From the NCBI GenBank assembly GCA_025200525.1, contig CM045761.1, positions 40,556,190 to 40,620,189 on the forward strand: a stretch of DNA of 64,000 nt, read 5' to 3'. Source of the DNA: Camellia lanceoleosa. Lineage: Eukaryota > Streptophyta > Magnoliopsida > Ericales > Theaceae. Made by a program: the position numbers and the translations under genes. Positions 12,440-25,886 of this stretch are shown in pieces (positions within the stretch are counted from its first letter, which is position 1; every line of letters begins with the position of its first letter). The notes under the pieces are model-generated. The model was not told the DNA's origin. It ran no database searches and saw nothing but the letters and a program-made list of their open reading frames with translations.

Positions 12440-14160
12440 CCCTCACGCAGGAGGGTCCAAATGAACTAGCTAGCTAACTAAATTACCTAACTAATTATTA
12501 CAAAACTTGAATAAATAAGCTAGTTATCTAAGCTAATTAATTATTACAACAAGTAAATAATTAATTATGCTAAGCTAGTGAATTAAGTAATTATGATAAT
12601 GAACTAATTTAAATAACTAGTTTAAGCTGATTAAATAAGTACAATACAAAGCTAATTAGCTAACTACATTAATTAATTAATTACAGAATAACTAATTTAA
12701 ACCAGGTAACTAATTAGTTACAATATGAATTCTTAAATAACTAATCAAATTAAATAACTTATCTAATGGAATAACTAATTAAATAATTACTCTAATTAAA
12801 TCGTCTAATTAAATAATTAGGACTAACTAATTAATAATTAAAATAATTAATTATTCTAGCTAATTATTACAAAGTGGAACTAACTAATTAATTAATTATA
12901 AAATCCTAATTAAACTAACTAATTAATTACATTAATTAATTAAATATAAAATTATAATGAACACTAATTAATTAATTATAAAATTCTAATTAAGTAATTA
13001 ATTAATTTATACAATTCTAATTTATAAAATTCAAATTAACTATTTAATTAATTACACTAATTAATTGATACATTTATAAAACTCAAATTAACTAATTAAA
13101 TGAATTACACTAATTAATTAATTTATACAATTCTAATTAACTAATTAATTACTTAATTAATATATAAAATTCTAATGAAATTAATTAATTAAAATTCTAA
13201 TTAACTAATTACTTAAACTAATTATTACAAAACAAATCAATTAACTTAGCTACAACATCACACTTAATTAATTTATAAAATTAAAATGAAATTAATTAAT
13301 TAAATGACTTAACTAATTAACTACACTAATTAAGTAATTCTACAGTTCTAATTAATTAATCGATTATAAAATTCTAATGAGTTATCTGATTAACAGCACG
13401 AATTAATTGCTTCTAAAATTCTACGGAATTAAGTAATTAACTATAATTAATTAAATGACTTAACTAATTAACTACATTAATTAAGTAATTCTACAATTCT
13501 AATTAATTAATTAAATTCTAAGTAACTAACCTAATTAATTACACTGATAACTTAATTACACAATTCATTAATTCTAAATTTCTAATGACTTAATTAATTC
13601 ACTACACTAATTAAATAATTAATTAATTCATTACAAAAACTACACTAATTAATTAACACCGATTAATTAATAATTAAATTCTAATTAACTAAACTAATTA
13701 GCTATTACACTAATTAATTAAATTCTATTTAATTACACTAATTAATTAATTCTAAATTTCTAATGACTTAATTAATTCACTACACTAATTAATTAATTAA
13801 ATTAATTCATTACAAAAACTACACTAATTAATTAACACCGATTAATTAATTAAATTCTAAACTAATTAAATACACTAACTAATTAATTTATAAACTTCTA
13901 ATTAACTAACTAATTAACTACACTAAGTAATTAATTATTCAATTCTAATGCACTAACTAATTAATTAATTATAAAAGTCCAATTCACTATCTAATTAATT
14001 AATTACACTAAAATTCTAATGACCTTACTTATAAAATTCTAATTAATGAAACTAATTAATTATTCAATTCTAATTAAACTAACTAATTAAGTACACTAAT
14101 TAACTAATTACAACATTAATATAACATAAAATTCTAATTAACTAAACTAATTAATTACAC
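12440..14160. repeat. TTAATTAA-rich low-complexity expansion
   Basis: About 1.7 kb made almost wholly of variants of ctaattaattaa, acactaattaatt and aaattctaatta, with some larger duplicated blocks (for example 13560-13650 and 13735-13860). The two sister LTRs have only a short cctaattaattaa at the matching position (near 16291 and 42693), so the tract expanded in this copy. No gene is supported inside it. Confidence 0.85.
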
Positions 14161-15146
14161 TATGAATCAACACTTTTGCTTTGTCCCTGAATTCATCAGG
14201 TTGTTCATGGGTTCACCAGATTCCTCTTCAAGGACAGTCCACAAGTCTTCTGTCTTTGCATTTGAACAAGTCTCCACCACCATGGGCTTTGTGAGAATCA
14301 TCTTCACCATACCAGTATCACCATTCTTCAAGAATTTGGGTTCCTTCTCAAGCTCCTCCTCAAGCTTCTCCTCGTCCTATGTTGAAAATATTCTTGCCAC
14401 TTCTTTGATCCAAATCATGTTCTCCTCCGTCCATGCACTGTTAGCTCAGACCATGTCCTCCTCCGTCCATGCACACCGAGAGAGAGGGAGCTTGGTGAGT
14501 ATGTTGCACAGAGAGAGAGACAGCAGAGAGAGTGTGGATGTGGGTGTTGGGCAATCTTCACTGTATTTAAAAGATATTAATTCTATTGTGTACAAAACAA
14601 CAATTAGAATTAAAGAAATAAAGAAAATGAGAGAATATGTTTGATTACAAAAATCAAACTCGAAATAAAATAAATAAATAAATAAATAACAGATTTTATT
14701 TTGTTACAAAAATAAAATTAAAATCTGATTAAATAAACAAATTAAAAACAGAATAAAATTAAACAACTTACTTGGTTAATTTGTTTGAATGATTTTTCTG
14801 ATCAAGTCCAGTGTTTAACACTGTGTCCTTAAGACAAATTCGTCCTCTCCACGGTGTTTTCAGAATTTGGACGTCTATCTCCCAGGATGAAATGATCTAT
14901 CAACGAATAAATGCAGCACTACAATTTATTCGTCCGTCGAACACACAAAATGTTTACACTCTTTCTTCCAGAAATAAAATGCAGCAATATGGCAGAGATC
15001 TAAAGCAGAAGAAGGAGTACGAAAATTGGAGTTTTAAATCCAAATGAGAGGCTGGTCTATATATAGATGTATTGGTGGCTCTTGGTTTTGAAATAAACAG
15101 GTACTATACCTGTTCAATTTGAATTAAACAGATACAAACAGGTTAG

Positions 15147-18100
15147 TGTAACAAGCCCGCGAGGGACCTCGCTACAGTTCGGACTCGATTTTGTTGCGGT
15201 TCTTAATCTTGAACCAAAGAGTCCAAATCCGGCAAATCGTTTTGAGAAAAGATTTTTTGAAAGAAGTGCCAAACATGGACTGCTTTGCCAGATAACAGAG
15301 TCGCCACCTAAATATTTTTAAAATGGGAAATTTAGGAAACCCTGACTCGGTGCCAAAAGACCACGTGTCCGTCATCACCAAAGTTGGCTCGGGAACTTGG
15401 GTACGATTAGGGAAGGTCACATCGTGAGCACCCCCTCTCGCCCGGTCAAAGACCGGCCTCTACTAACCATGATATCTGTTTTTGAAAACTTTGTGCGTTC
15501 TTATTCCGGTTATTAGCCTAGGTTACTATGTGATGCGCACAGCATACAAGTATAGACTGAATCGCCCGAATTGGAACAAAACACTTCATGTTTGTTTGTT
15601 TGAAAATGGTTTGATGGTGCTACTCGCAAGTAGGCTAAGACGCGGATTTGCCACCCTCGGGTGGGCTTAGAAAACATGATTTTGCCACAATCTAGTGGGC
15701 TTAAAACAAGCATTTGACAAATTATTCCAATTCAGATAACTCAACCTCCACCCACAGGCATCCAAGGCAGTTATATCACATAAGCACATAGCCTCATAGT
15801 AAGCATGCTATTCATGGCAACACTCACACGCATGCAAGGATGCTAAAGCATAAAACTTACCGAGTACTCCAAGCCAAAACAGAAAACTGATTAGAAATCA
15901 TGCATGATCCTACATATACAGAATTGCCTAATGCAACACATGCAAAGATGCAACTATAGCAGGCTCGGCTATTCTAAACATGGCATATGGAATGCTACAA
16001 CTAACACGTATTCAATTTGGAATTAAAATACAAATGCAGTTTGTATGATGTCTGAGGCAATGCGTCTGTCTGAGATGAATGATGCAAACATCTTTGTCAT
16101 CTTTGTATGCTAATTGAAATATGCCCTATATCTAACCATCGTAAGCGGGTAAATAAAAGGGAAGAAAGACGTGGGGTTGGAAGACATACATCACACGCAC
16201 GCACACTTATTACAGTTATGCCCTCGCGCAGAGGGTCCGAATAAATAATACAGTCCGAATAAAAGAATATTACAGTCCGAAATAAATATACAGATTCCTA
16301 ATTAATTAACAAATTAATCTAAGAAAGCTATAAACTGGCATGCAAGCCAGGGGGCTGCCTTGACTCCGCTCCGGATATTGAAATGATGCATGTTGAGCTG
16401 CTTTGGCGCGGAAATCCACTGGGATGCCCCAATTAGCCTCTGTTTGCAATTTTCTCGAAATGCGTGTCAGACTCCGAAAAGTTGCTGATCCTTGATTTTG
16501 CTGCAATAGAGAGCAGGAAAAGAACATAGCAATGTATTTCACAAATATATGCATGCCTCGATCCTCGTGCCATCAATCACGCATATCGATGCCTGATGGC
16601 CGAGGAGTCGGATTGCACAACTCAATATAGGATGAATGCATATGAATGCTACAATAAAACCTAACTCCATCATGGGTAATCCGGAGTGTCGGTGACTTGA
16701 GAATTGAGACCCGTTCCGTCACTCGGTCTGAAAGCAGCGCCTCGTTTCCGTGCAGACTAACTCTTATCCCGAACACGATGCAATATGCATGATGTGCATG
16801 AATGCAACTAAAATACAATCCTAGCATGCACAATGCTATGAAAATGAGATGCCTCGAAATGCATGCACACGGGCACGCAAACCGAGATGATGACATAAAA
16901 GCGTGAAATGACATACGCAATGCAATTGGACTTACGCTAACATGAGAGAGCCTCAGCCACACTCACATAAAAGGCCGATGGATGAAAATGAGATGCCTCG
17001 AAATGCGTGCTCACGGGCACGCAAACCGAGGCAATGACATAAAGGCATGAAAATACAAATTGGACTTACACTAACATGAGAGAGCCTCAGCTGCCCTCAC
17101 ATAAGCTGCCGAGAGATGAAAATGGAGTGCCTCGAAATGCGTGCACACGGGCACGCAAACCGAGGCAAAGGCATACAGAATGCGATGAGACCAAAAATGG
17201 CATATAGAATGCAAAATGGACTTACACTAACATGAGTGAGCCTCAGCCACACTCACATAAGCTGCCGTCGGATAAAAGTGAAGTGCCTCGAAATGCGTGC
17301 ACACGGGCACGCAAACCGAGGCAATGATATATGGAACGAAAATGCAAATTGGGCTTACACTAACATGAGAGGGCCTCAGCCGCACTCACATAAGCTGCCG
17401 TCGGATAAAAACGAAGTACCTCGAAATGCGTGCACACGGGCACGCAAACCGAGGCATGGCCCTAAGGCACAAAAATGACATGCGAATGAGATGTAACACA
17501 TGGCATATGTAAAATGCAAATTTCAGCAGCTAAAATGATGCATAAATAGCCCCCGAATTATGACAAAATTATACCCGATGCCCGAAATGCAATGTTATGC
17601 ACCCGAAAAGGCCTACAGCTATGCTAAACATGCATAATATGGACACGACATGTAAAACAGTAGCAAGGCAGCCCCTAAACTAGCATTTTCTTAGCACAAA
17701 GCAAGGCTAAACAATGATCACAAGTATAGCAAAAATAGCTTGCAAAAATAGGGGAAAAGAGGAGAATTACAAAGCAAGTGGTATATACAATGCTCAAACT
17801 GAAAAACACAGTTCTACAACATTAAAGAGTGACCAAAAATATGCACATTTATAAGAGATAACATCCCCTAATTCAGTATGTAGATATGATAAACAAAGCA
17901 TGCAAAATAATGGGCCAACGAAGACTATAACATGAGGTACCATAATCATACACCAAACAAGCTAAGACCCTTGATAAAACATGAAGAATGGGTCATTTTA
18001 AGACACTTTCTAAGCCTGATGAAGGCTGAAAACAGAAGTCAAGAAAGCTTAACAAAGCATGCAATTTTACGGAATCAAAGGTGATATTACATGAAGTACC

Positions 18101-19981
18101 AAAAACATGCACCAAATGGCCTAAGACCCTTAACAAAACATGATTAATGGTCTATTTTCAGACACTTTATAAGCCTGATGAAGGCTGAAAACAGAAGCTA
18201 AATAAGCTCAAAGGGGCATGCCAAATAGGAGTAGAACATGAATTCAAAGCAAGTGGCATGTAGAACATGAATACCAGGTTGAGCCCTTCTTAAATGTTGA
18301 AGAGAGCCTCAAAATAAGCATAATATCAGTTCATGAGATGCTCCAAATCAAATCAAAAATAGGCCAAATAAACCATGCAATTTTACGGAAAATATGGAGG
18401 ATTACAAAGAAAGTGCATGATAGAGCCATCAAACATGATGGATCCCTTCTTCAATGTTGAAGAGGAGCTCAAAATAGGTCCACTCACAGTTTAAAACAGG
18501 CTCGAAATCAGATCACTCATAAGTCAAATAAAGCATGCAAAATAATGGCATAAAGAGTGATATTGAAAGAAGTGTGTCATGGAGACACCAAACAGAGTTG
18601 AACCCTTCTACAATGTTGTAGAGGGGCTCAAAATAAGCCTAAAACCAGTAGGGGTCGGAGCCCAAAACAGAGTGTAAATAGGGTAAAGAATTGATTCAAG
18701 ATTATGCTAGAAAAAGGGAATTAGAGGCTTACCCTTGGAGACAAGTCTTTTGTTGCTTCTTGGCTTGAATTTGCTGGTCCTTAGCCTTTGAAAATCACTT
18801 CTTTGCTGCTGGAATGGAGGTGGTGATGGTGGTGCTTAGGGTTGATGAAGAAAGGGGCTAGAAACTTGAAGCTTTTTAGGGTTTTTGAGATAGAAAATGG
18901 AGGTTTTGGGAGAGAGGTTCTTGAGAGAAAATTTTCTAACCCTAGGAAAGGAGCTGTCCAGCCCTTAAATAGGCAAGAAAGGGTGTAAAAGGGGAGGGAA
19001 ATGCATCCAAGCTTTCCCTCCCAAAATATCCCCAGAGTGAGATATTCAAAAAGCAAATGGACAATTAAAGTGGCCGGGTAACTTTCTTGAAGATGGTGGC
19101 CACCACCCCAACCTGTCGGCCACCCCACTCAGTCGGCCATCACCAAAAAATGGAACAAAAAATTTATGGCCGACCACCACTGTTTAGGGTCCTCCCAGGT
19201 GTGTAGAACAAGGCCCCAAGGTTGGAATTTGACAACTCTGAAACAAGAGTCACAACATAGAACTTGAAGGAGAGGCTCAAAAATGAAAATCACAAATACT
19301 GGCCGACCACCACTTTTTAGGGTCCTCCCATGTCCCCTTATCACAGATATGTAGTGCCGGCTCGAAGAAAATACCCCTAGGGTGTTCAACATTAGCCCGG
19401 GAGCGAGAAAAACGGGCGCCGGAAGAGCGAAACTGGTTTTCTGAGATAATTCCTGGCCTCCTTTGATGATCTTCCTAGTGTTGAAACAGAGGTACCGCCA
19501 AAATTGAAAAAAACTAATGCAAAATGAATGCTCGGGGCCAAACTGCGATTCGGGGCCAAAATGAAATGCAGCACCAAAGTGGCGTTGACCACGAAGTGGG
19601 CATCGAAGGCCCCAGTGTCCTCGGAACAACAAAAGCAGGTACACAAAAACAGAAATCGGAGATGGTTGGCGGTCCCGACCGAGGCACATGGCTCGACGGT
19701 CCAGCACCGGAACCGACTCGAAATGGGCAAATGGCCTCTGACCGAAATGTAGCTCACGGCCACCGAGAGATAGCCTCTGAGACCACTCCCTTCCCTCGGA
19801 AAGAAAAGCAGAAAACCGAGGCGGTTCGCAAACCGAGACAAGGCATGAAGAGAGTTCGAAGTCCGGAGGCAAAGCGCCTGACGCGACTCGAGACTTCAAC
19901 GAGAGCACAACATGCAACATCACCGAGCGCTCAATCAGTGACGTCTGAGTCTTAAGGTCGGTCAAAAATGGGGTGTCTACA
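15147..19981 (+). mobile_element. Tat/Ogre-like long solo LTR (copy 2)
   Basis: 4,835 bp between gttag copies at 15142-15146 and 19982-19986, starting TGTAACAAGCCCGCG and ending GGGGTGTCTACA. It is colinear with 41552-46881 over nearly its whole length, including the agagtcgccacctaaatat block and the hairpin array. No retrotransposon protein is encoded. The last kilobase is GC-rich and has long but non-coding open frames on both strands; one of them (19129-20073) crosses the junction into the Tork LTR and so cannot be a gene of this element. Confidence 0.8.
16849..17460 (+). repeat. Hairpin-unit array in Ogre-like LTR copy 2
   Basis: Five copies of an imperfect palindrome of about 40 bp occur near 16852, 16994, 17128, 17283 and 17416. 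Key parts in order are cctcg, aaatgcgtgc, acacgg, gcacgc, aaac, cgagg, so cctcg pairs with cgagg and gcgtgc with gcacgc. Spacers of about 95-115 bp contain a second repeated phrase, acttacactaacatgaga, followed by gcctcagc. Confidence 0.85.
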
Positions 19982-20629
19982 GTTAGGTACTGTTTGGTTT
20001 GAAATTCAAACAGATTTAAATCTGTTGGGTTCAAAAACGGGAAGGGCCCTGTTTGGATGAACAACAAATACAAACCAGTTTAATTACGGGAAGGGCCTTG
20101 TTTGGATGAACAAAAAATTCAAACCAATTTAATTTGAATTCTTTCAAATGTTTTTGGCCCAAAAAGATTAGTATTGGGCCGAATAAGCCCAACCTCACAC
20201 CACGCACCCAAGACGGACTGGCAGCCAGCGTGTGTGGTGATTTTTGGGTCCAATGGATCTAGCCCATTTTGCCCATAACCTTTCCCTCTAAAACACTTGG
20301 GTACCCCTTAGGGCACACCCCAAGTATCAAACCCATGCCTTATAAACCCTCTCAAAACCTTCCACCAAATCAATGTGGGACAAGCCTTATTCAACCTTTA
20401 AGGAATTTCTACCAAAACTCCATTTCCATGGAGCTTACTTTGGCTTCAATTTCCCATTCACTCAGTAATGGTTTTGAACAACCAAATATACCACGTGAAT
20501 CACAATGCGGCATAGAACGCGTTACCACTTTGACCCGTGTAAATCGATGCACGGGGCCTACCTAAAAATTAGACCAAACATAGGAAAAAATTCTGGTTTT
20601 TACCCAAAATTTTATAACCATTTCCAACA

Positions 20630-20638
20630 ATCCCCCAC
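20630..20638 (-). other. Polypurine tract of the Tork-like element
   Basis: The minus strand reads TGTGGGGGA followed by T and the LTR start TGTTGGAAA. This is the expected plus-strand primer position next to the 3' LTR. Confidence 0.75.
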
Positions 20639-20639
20639 A

Positions 20640-21877
20640 TGAATGGAATTTGATGACAACGGAAATGCAACAAAATGCAGATTTAACGAAAGAGTATAAG
20701 TCGAAAATATCTTGCATCAGGATAGGTAGTTTTCGGCCTTGAACCTTCTCTAGTGATAACCTATCGGACTTACTGGCTAACCAATGGACGCGATGCCTTG
20801 AATTGTTCATTGTTTGTGTAAGCCAAGACAATAGATTTCACACAAAATATCTTCTAACACATCGTGGTTCTCACTATTGTGTTCATTTTGGCCTTGAACG
20901 CCTCTGGTTTTCATGAGTGTTTCTAGAGAATGTAGCCTCTTTCATTCTCATAGAACCGCCCCACACAACATATAGGTGATTCTTATTTTGAGTATCTCCT
21001 TATACTCATCTTGATTGTATGCCTTAATCAAGATATAAGTAATCATTAAAAGCAAAACTTATCCAGATATCACTCTCACCATAGGAATAGGTAGGAAATT
21101 TAATTTGAACTTAGTTCTTGGGATCTCCAAATATATAAGTAGGGTTACCATTATGACGACTCTTATGTAATAGGCTTTAATCCCATCCCTTCATGAACTA
21201 TACACTAGCTCTTTTGTCAAACCTTTTGTTAACGGATCCATAATATTCTCTTTAGATTTTATATAATCTATTGAGATTATTCTGCTTGACAACAACGCGC
21301 TTACGGTATTATATCGAGACATTTATATATGTTGACGTGATCACATATATATGATATATGATTCTCCTATTACTACATTGACAATAGGCGGGTACGTTTT
21401 TTGGGCCACAATGAATCTTCTTCTAAAAAGTATTAAACCATCTCTCTCTTCTTTCCTAAAGCAATGAACTCAAATTCCATTGTGGATCGTGGCGATACAA
21501 GTTTGTTTCAGGATTTCCAAAAAACAAATAGCCCCTAGTAAAGACATATCCACTAGTGGATTTTGAATCTTTAGTATCTCGATCCAATTGGCATCACAAT
21601 AAACCTTCGAAATTATCGGATATCGAGTGAAAGTTCAAACCATGATCACGAGTAAATCTTAGATATCTAAGAACTCGAAATGATCTTTCAATGGGTCTTC
21701 TTCTCGGGTACTAGTGTGTACCTACTCAATTTCTTGATAGCATAAGCTATATCGGAATGTACAATTCATTTTTAATCGGGGACATTCATCACTTTTTTTT
21801 TTTTAAATAAAAAGAAATGTCTCTGGTGTGTTCTAGCTAAATTCAAATCATTCTTGATAAATTTATCAAGTATTTTC
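20640..21877 (-). pseudogene. Tork-like RNase H and 3' region, heavily decayed
   Basis: This continues the reverse transcriptase frame past the solo LTR at 21878-23822; the words on either side join as SQSHYIEK and then ILDKFIKND. Recognisable pieces include VLRYLRFTRDHGLNF and DTKDSKSTSGYVFT of the copia RNase H region, and GMGLKP near its end (about 21180). Many stops and frameshifts interrupt it. From about 21150 leftwards only untranslated-like sequence is seen, up to the polypurine tract. Confidence 0.75.
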
Positions 21878-23822
21878 TGTAATGACCCGAAACCGTGTGA
21901 CACAATTATCAGTAATTAATTATGTATTTATATGATTTAATTGAAGATTATCTGTTTGAATTAGAAAGATATCTGTTGAAATTACAACTTTGGGATTGAA
22001 ATTGAAGACTGTAATGGGATCAGAAAATGCAATTGAATATGTCTGTGTGACACCGGGAATTTTTAGAATCATTTGGAACCATAAATTGATGACTGAATTT
22101 CGTCTGATTCGTAAAGCCTTGTTTGGCTCAAGTTTTTGGCACAATTTGGCTTATGTGTTATATATAGATAGGAATAAAGATTTGTTGACCATTTGACTCA
22201 AACACAAAGAAGGAAAAATCTAGAAAAGAGAGAGAGAAGAGAGAATCGTGAGAAAGGGGAGAAGAAAGGAAGAAGGGGGAAATCAAGCTTCTTCAAGTGA
22301 TTAAGGTAAGAATCTCTTCCATATACTTGACATAGAGTTGAATCCTTCATGATTTCTTGTCAAGTAAAGGAAAGGAAAAGGAAATTATATTTAAATTGAG
22401 TATACATGGCATGATTCAAGTTATATTTGATATATTGAGGGAAACCTCCATGGATGTAGAGACATGAAGTTGTATATGTATGATCATGGTTTTTCATCTT
22501 AGTTCATGGGTTTAATCTTGTTAATGATCCATATGGGTTTTGAATTGAAGTTTTGATGTTGATTGAAGATGAGTTTCAAGTATTTTGAGTTATGGAATTC
22601 ATGTAATGGAAAGTGATTTTGTAAAAAGGAAAATGGAAGTTTGGAGAAGAACCAGAAATTCAGAGTTTCGCAGTGTCCGCTCGAGCGGAGGTAAGCCCGC
22701 TCGAGCGCAGAAAACACCCTTCCAGCAATTTTGGACATTTTCTTGATCGCTCGGCGCCAAAGTGGCGCTCGAGCGGGAAGGCCTTTTTCCAAGAAAATTT
22801 TGGGAAAGTTGTATACTTGATTCTATTATGTTAATTGCATCATTTAGCATCTCATGAGCATGAAATGAATATGAAATGAAGTAATGAATGAATGAATGAA
22901 ATGACATGAATTAAAGTAAAGGAAAGAAAAGAGAGGCATGAATGATTTAATGTATGATAATAATGAATGTTAAGGAATGTTTCATACTGTTAATTGCAGG
23001 ACAAGCCTCGAAGACCGTGCAACCGGTATTAGAAACCCGCTGTAAGTAATGTTTCTGTAAAGATATGTTATAATGACTTGTGTTTCAAAATGATACGTTA
23101 TGATATGATATGTTTGAAAGGTGATTTTAAGTTGTGAACGAATGTCCTTATTTGCAAATCTTAAATGGCGTCCATGGATAGTTAGGTCATGGGAGCGACA
23201 TGAACATGCAGGCTCATGATCTGATCAGTCATGGGTTAGGGCATGAAGATGAAGGCCCACGGCCAGTTACGAGATCTCGTAGACTGTTAGACTGTTATGA
23301 AGATTATGAAAAGTTCTGTGGATTATGCCATTAATGACTGTTGACTGTTTATGACTGTAAATATGAAATGTTGGAATTCGTTCACTAACCCCTTTACTTA
23401 AATGTTACTTGCTGAGCTTTAGCTCATTGTTTGTATTTATGTATTATAGGTGAGCATTCCGGTAACCAAGCCTAGGCGGAGTCTCGGACTGAGCCGCCGT
23501 TTTGAAGCCTAACCAGGAGTTTTGCGTGCCTCCGAGCTGGGGCTAGGCCTAGAAGGCCGTGAGAGAGTTTTGTCTTTTTGTTATTTTGTAACTTGTACTT
23601 ATGTGATGTCATGGATCATGTTATGTAACATAGTGTGGGTAATTATCATTTTTGGCATGTATATATGTTCATATTTATGCACAGCTCTTTGGACTATTGG
23701 TTTCTTTATTTTGTTTCCGCGAGCCCCGTTTATTTATGTTATGTACAGTAAGGCCTGTGGTAATCTAGGATTACTGGCCGGTCTCGTCACCAAACCTCTC
23801 GGGGCGGGTTTGGGGCGTGACA
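21878..23822 (+). mobile_element. Solo LTR with CTCGAG palindromes (family B)
   Basis: 1,945 bp between exact ttttc copies (21873-21877 and 23823-23827), starting TGTAATGACCCG and ending GGGCGTGACA. A TATATATAG box lies near 22159, followed by a purine-rich stretch. Three or four ccgctcgagcgg-type palindromes occur between 22675 and 22785. It shares the end motifs with 8486-10922 in opposite orientation. It interrupts the Tork reverse transcriptase/RNase H. No proteins are encoded. Confidence 0.88.
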
Positions 23823-25886
23823 TTTTCTCAATATAATGAGATTGAGATAATGCATATCCGTCAGATGTTTTAGTAATTTTCATTCCTAATATAACATCTG
23901 CGACCCCCATATCTTTCATATCAAATCTTTTGTTAAGCATTTGCTTAGTTGATTTGATCATGTTTTGACTGCTTCCAATGATGAGCATGTCATCCACATA
24001 AAGACAAACTATGACATATCCTTGGTCAGTGTTTTTAACATAGACGCATTTGTCACATTCGTTTATCTTAAACCCATTAGTAAGCATTGCATGATCAAAT
24101 TTTTCATGCTATTGCTTAGGTGCTTGTTTTAATCCATAAAGGGATTTTACAAGTCGACAAACTTTCTTTTCTTGCCCTGATACTACAAACCCTTCGGGTT
24201 GTTCCATATAGATCTCTTCATGTAAATCACCGTTTAAGAAAGCTGTCTTAACATCCATTTGATGTATTTCTAAATTAAACAACACTGCTATAGCAATAAG
24301 CATGCGAATGGATGTTATTCTTGTCACAGGGGAATATGTGTCAAAATAATCCAGACCTTCCTTTTGTCTGTAACCTTTAACTACAAGTCTAGCTTTATAC
24401 TTGTCAATTGAACCACCTGCTTTCATTTTTCTCTTGAATATTCATTTATATCCAAGAGGTTTAGAACCTGGTGGAAGATCCACCAATTCCCAAGTATGAT
24501 TTTGCATAATGGATTCAATTTCATTATTAACAGCCTCTTTCCACAAAGGTGCTTCAGGACCTGTCATTGCTGGCTTAAAGCTTTGAGGTTCATTTTCTAA
24601 CAGGTATGTCAGAAAACCTGGACCAAAGGATTTTGATGTTCTCGCTCTCTTACTTCTTCTTGGTTCATCATCAGTTAAATCCTGTTGGTTGAGACCATTA
24701 CTAGTCTCTTGTGTTTGATTGTCATTAGTCTCTTGACTTTGTGTACAATCATAAGTTCTTTTTTGTGAACTTAATTCCTGTTCTTTCTTGTAAGGAAAGA
24801 CATGTTCAAAAAACACAGCATTCCTTGACTCTATAATAGTGTTCACATTTATATCAGGTATTTCTGATTTATAAGTCAGAAACCGATATGCACTACTATT
24901 CTCAGTATAACCAATAAATACACAATCTACTGTTTTTGGTCCAATCTTAGTCTTTTTAGGAACAGGAACTTCAACTTTTGCCAAACACCCCCACACTTTC
25001 AAGTATTTGTAGGAAGGTGGTTGACATTTCCACAATTCATAAGAAATGCTTTTTGTTTTCTTGTGGGGTATTCTATTAAGAACATAATTAGCTGACAATA
25101 TTGCTTCCCCCCACAAGTTCTATGGTAAACCTGAACTTAGTAACATGGCATTCATCATTTCTTTTAGAGTTCTATTCTTCTTTTCAGCAATTTCATTTTG
25201 CTGTGGAGAATAAGGGGCTGTAGTTTGGTGAATAATGCCATGTTGTGCACAAAATTCATTTAATGGTGTATCATATTCACCACCCCTATCACTTCTAACC
25301 ATTTTAATGGTTTTACCAAGTTGATTTTCAACTTCTATTTTGTAGAGTTTAAACATTTCTAAGGCTTCATCTTTACTTTTAAGTAAATAAACATAACAAT
25401 ATCTTGTGCAATCATCGATAAATGTTATGAAATACTTTTTACCTCCTCTAGTTTGAATAAATTTTAGATCACATACATCAGTATGATTTAATTCTAGAGG
25501 TTCAGTTTTCCTTTCAACTGATTTAAATGGAGCCTTAGTTAGTTTTGCTTCTACACAAACTTCACATTTATGATTAGGATTAATTTCAAACTTTGGTATA
25601 TAATCCAAACCAATTAATCTCATAAAGCATCATAATTTACATGACCTAATCTACCATGCCATAAATTCGACTCAAGAATATAAGCAAAAGATGTGTTATT
25701 CTCATTTATAACAACTTTTGGTACAACTGTCATTACATTAAGTTTAAAGAGACCATCACTCATGTATCCCTTACCAACATACATACCACTCTTTGTTAAT
25801 ACAAACTTATCAGACTCAAAAACAAGCCTAAAACCATTTTTACTTAACAAAGAACCAGAAACTAAATTCTTCCGATGTCGGTACAT
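23823..25886 (-). pseudogene. Tork-like pol: integrase and reverse transcriptase
   Basis: Reading right to left: the pre-integrase segment ([14 protein letters not shown]), the zinc-binding CEVCVEAK, an integrase core with the DDE-type residues in [17 protein letters not shown] and [15 protein letters not shown], then reverse transcriptase with KARLVVKGYRQKEGLDYF, DVKTAFLNGDL, YGLKQAPKQ and the catalytic YVDDMLI. In-frame stops occur at about 25120, 24442 and 24109, and the frame shifts near 25620. The frame is cut at 23823 by the solo LTR. Product when intact: copies element RNA into DNA and inserts it. Confidence 0.9.

Larger units (their letters stand above)
14545..20629 (-). repeat. 3' LTR of the Tork-like element, interrupted
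   Basis: Its two parts (14545-15146 and 19982-20629) together match the 5' LTR at 27412-28488. The part after the insertion holds about 170 bp (roughly 20060-20230) replaced by a short unrelated stretch in the 5' LTR. A TATATATAG motif lies near 15057-15066. The break is the insertion of the Ogre-like LTR with duplication gttag. Confidence 0.9.

Noticed and set aside
14162..14644. A 160-codon plus-strand frame with a Ser-rich segment
   Set aside because: Its C-terminal third lies in the Tork LTR beyond the insertion point at 14545, so it is not a single gene. The remaining part shows no recognisable domain.
19129..20073. A 314-codon minus-strand open frame
   Set aside because: It crosses the exact junction between Ogre-like LTR copy 2 and the Tork LTR at 19981, so it is a chance frame in GC-rich LTR sequence. 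The sister LTR has the same words broken into several frames.
23522..23836. A 104-codon plus-strand frame with hydrophobic segments
   Set aside because: It spans the end of the solo LTR at 23822 and has no similarity to a known membrane protein.
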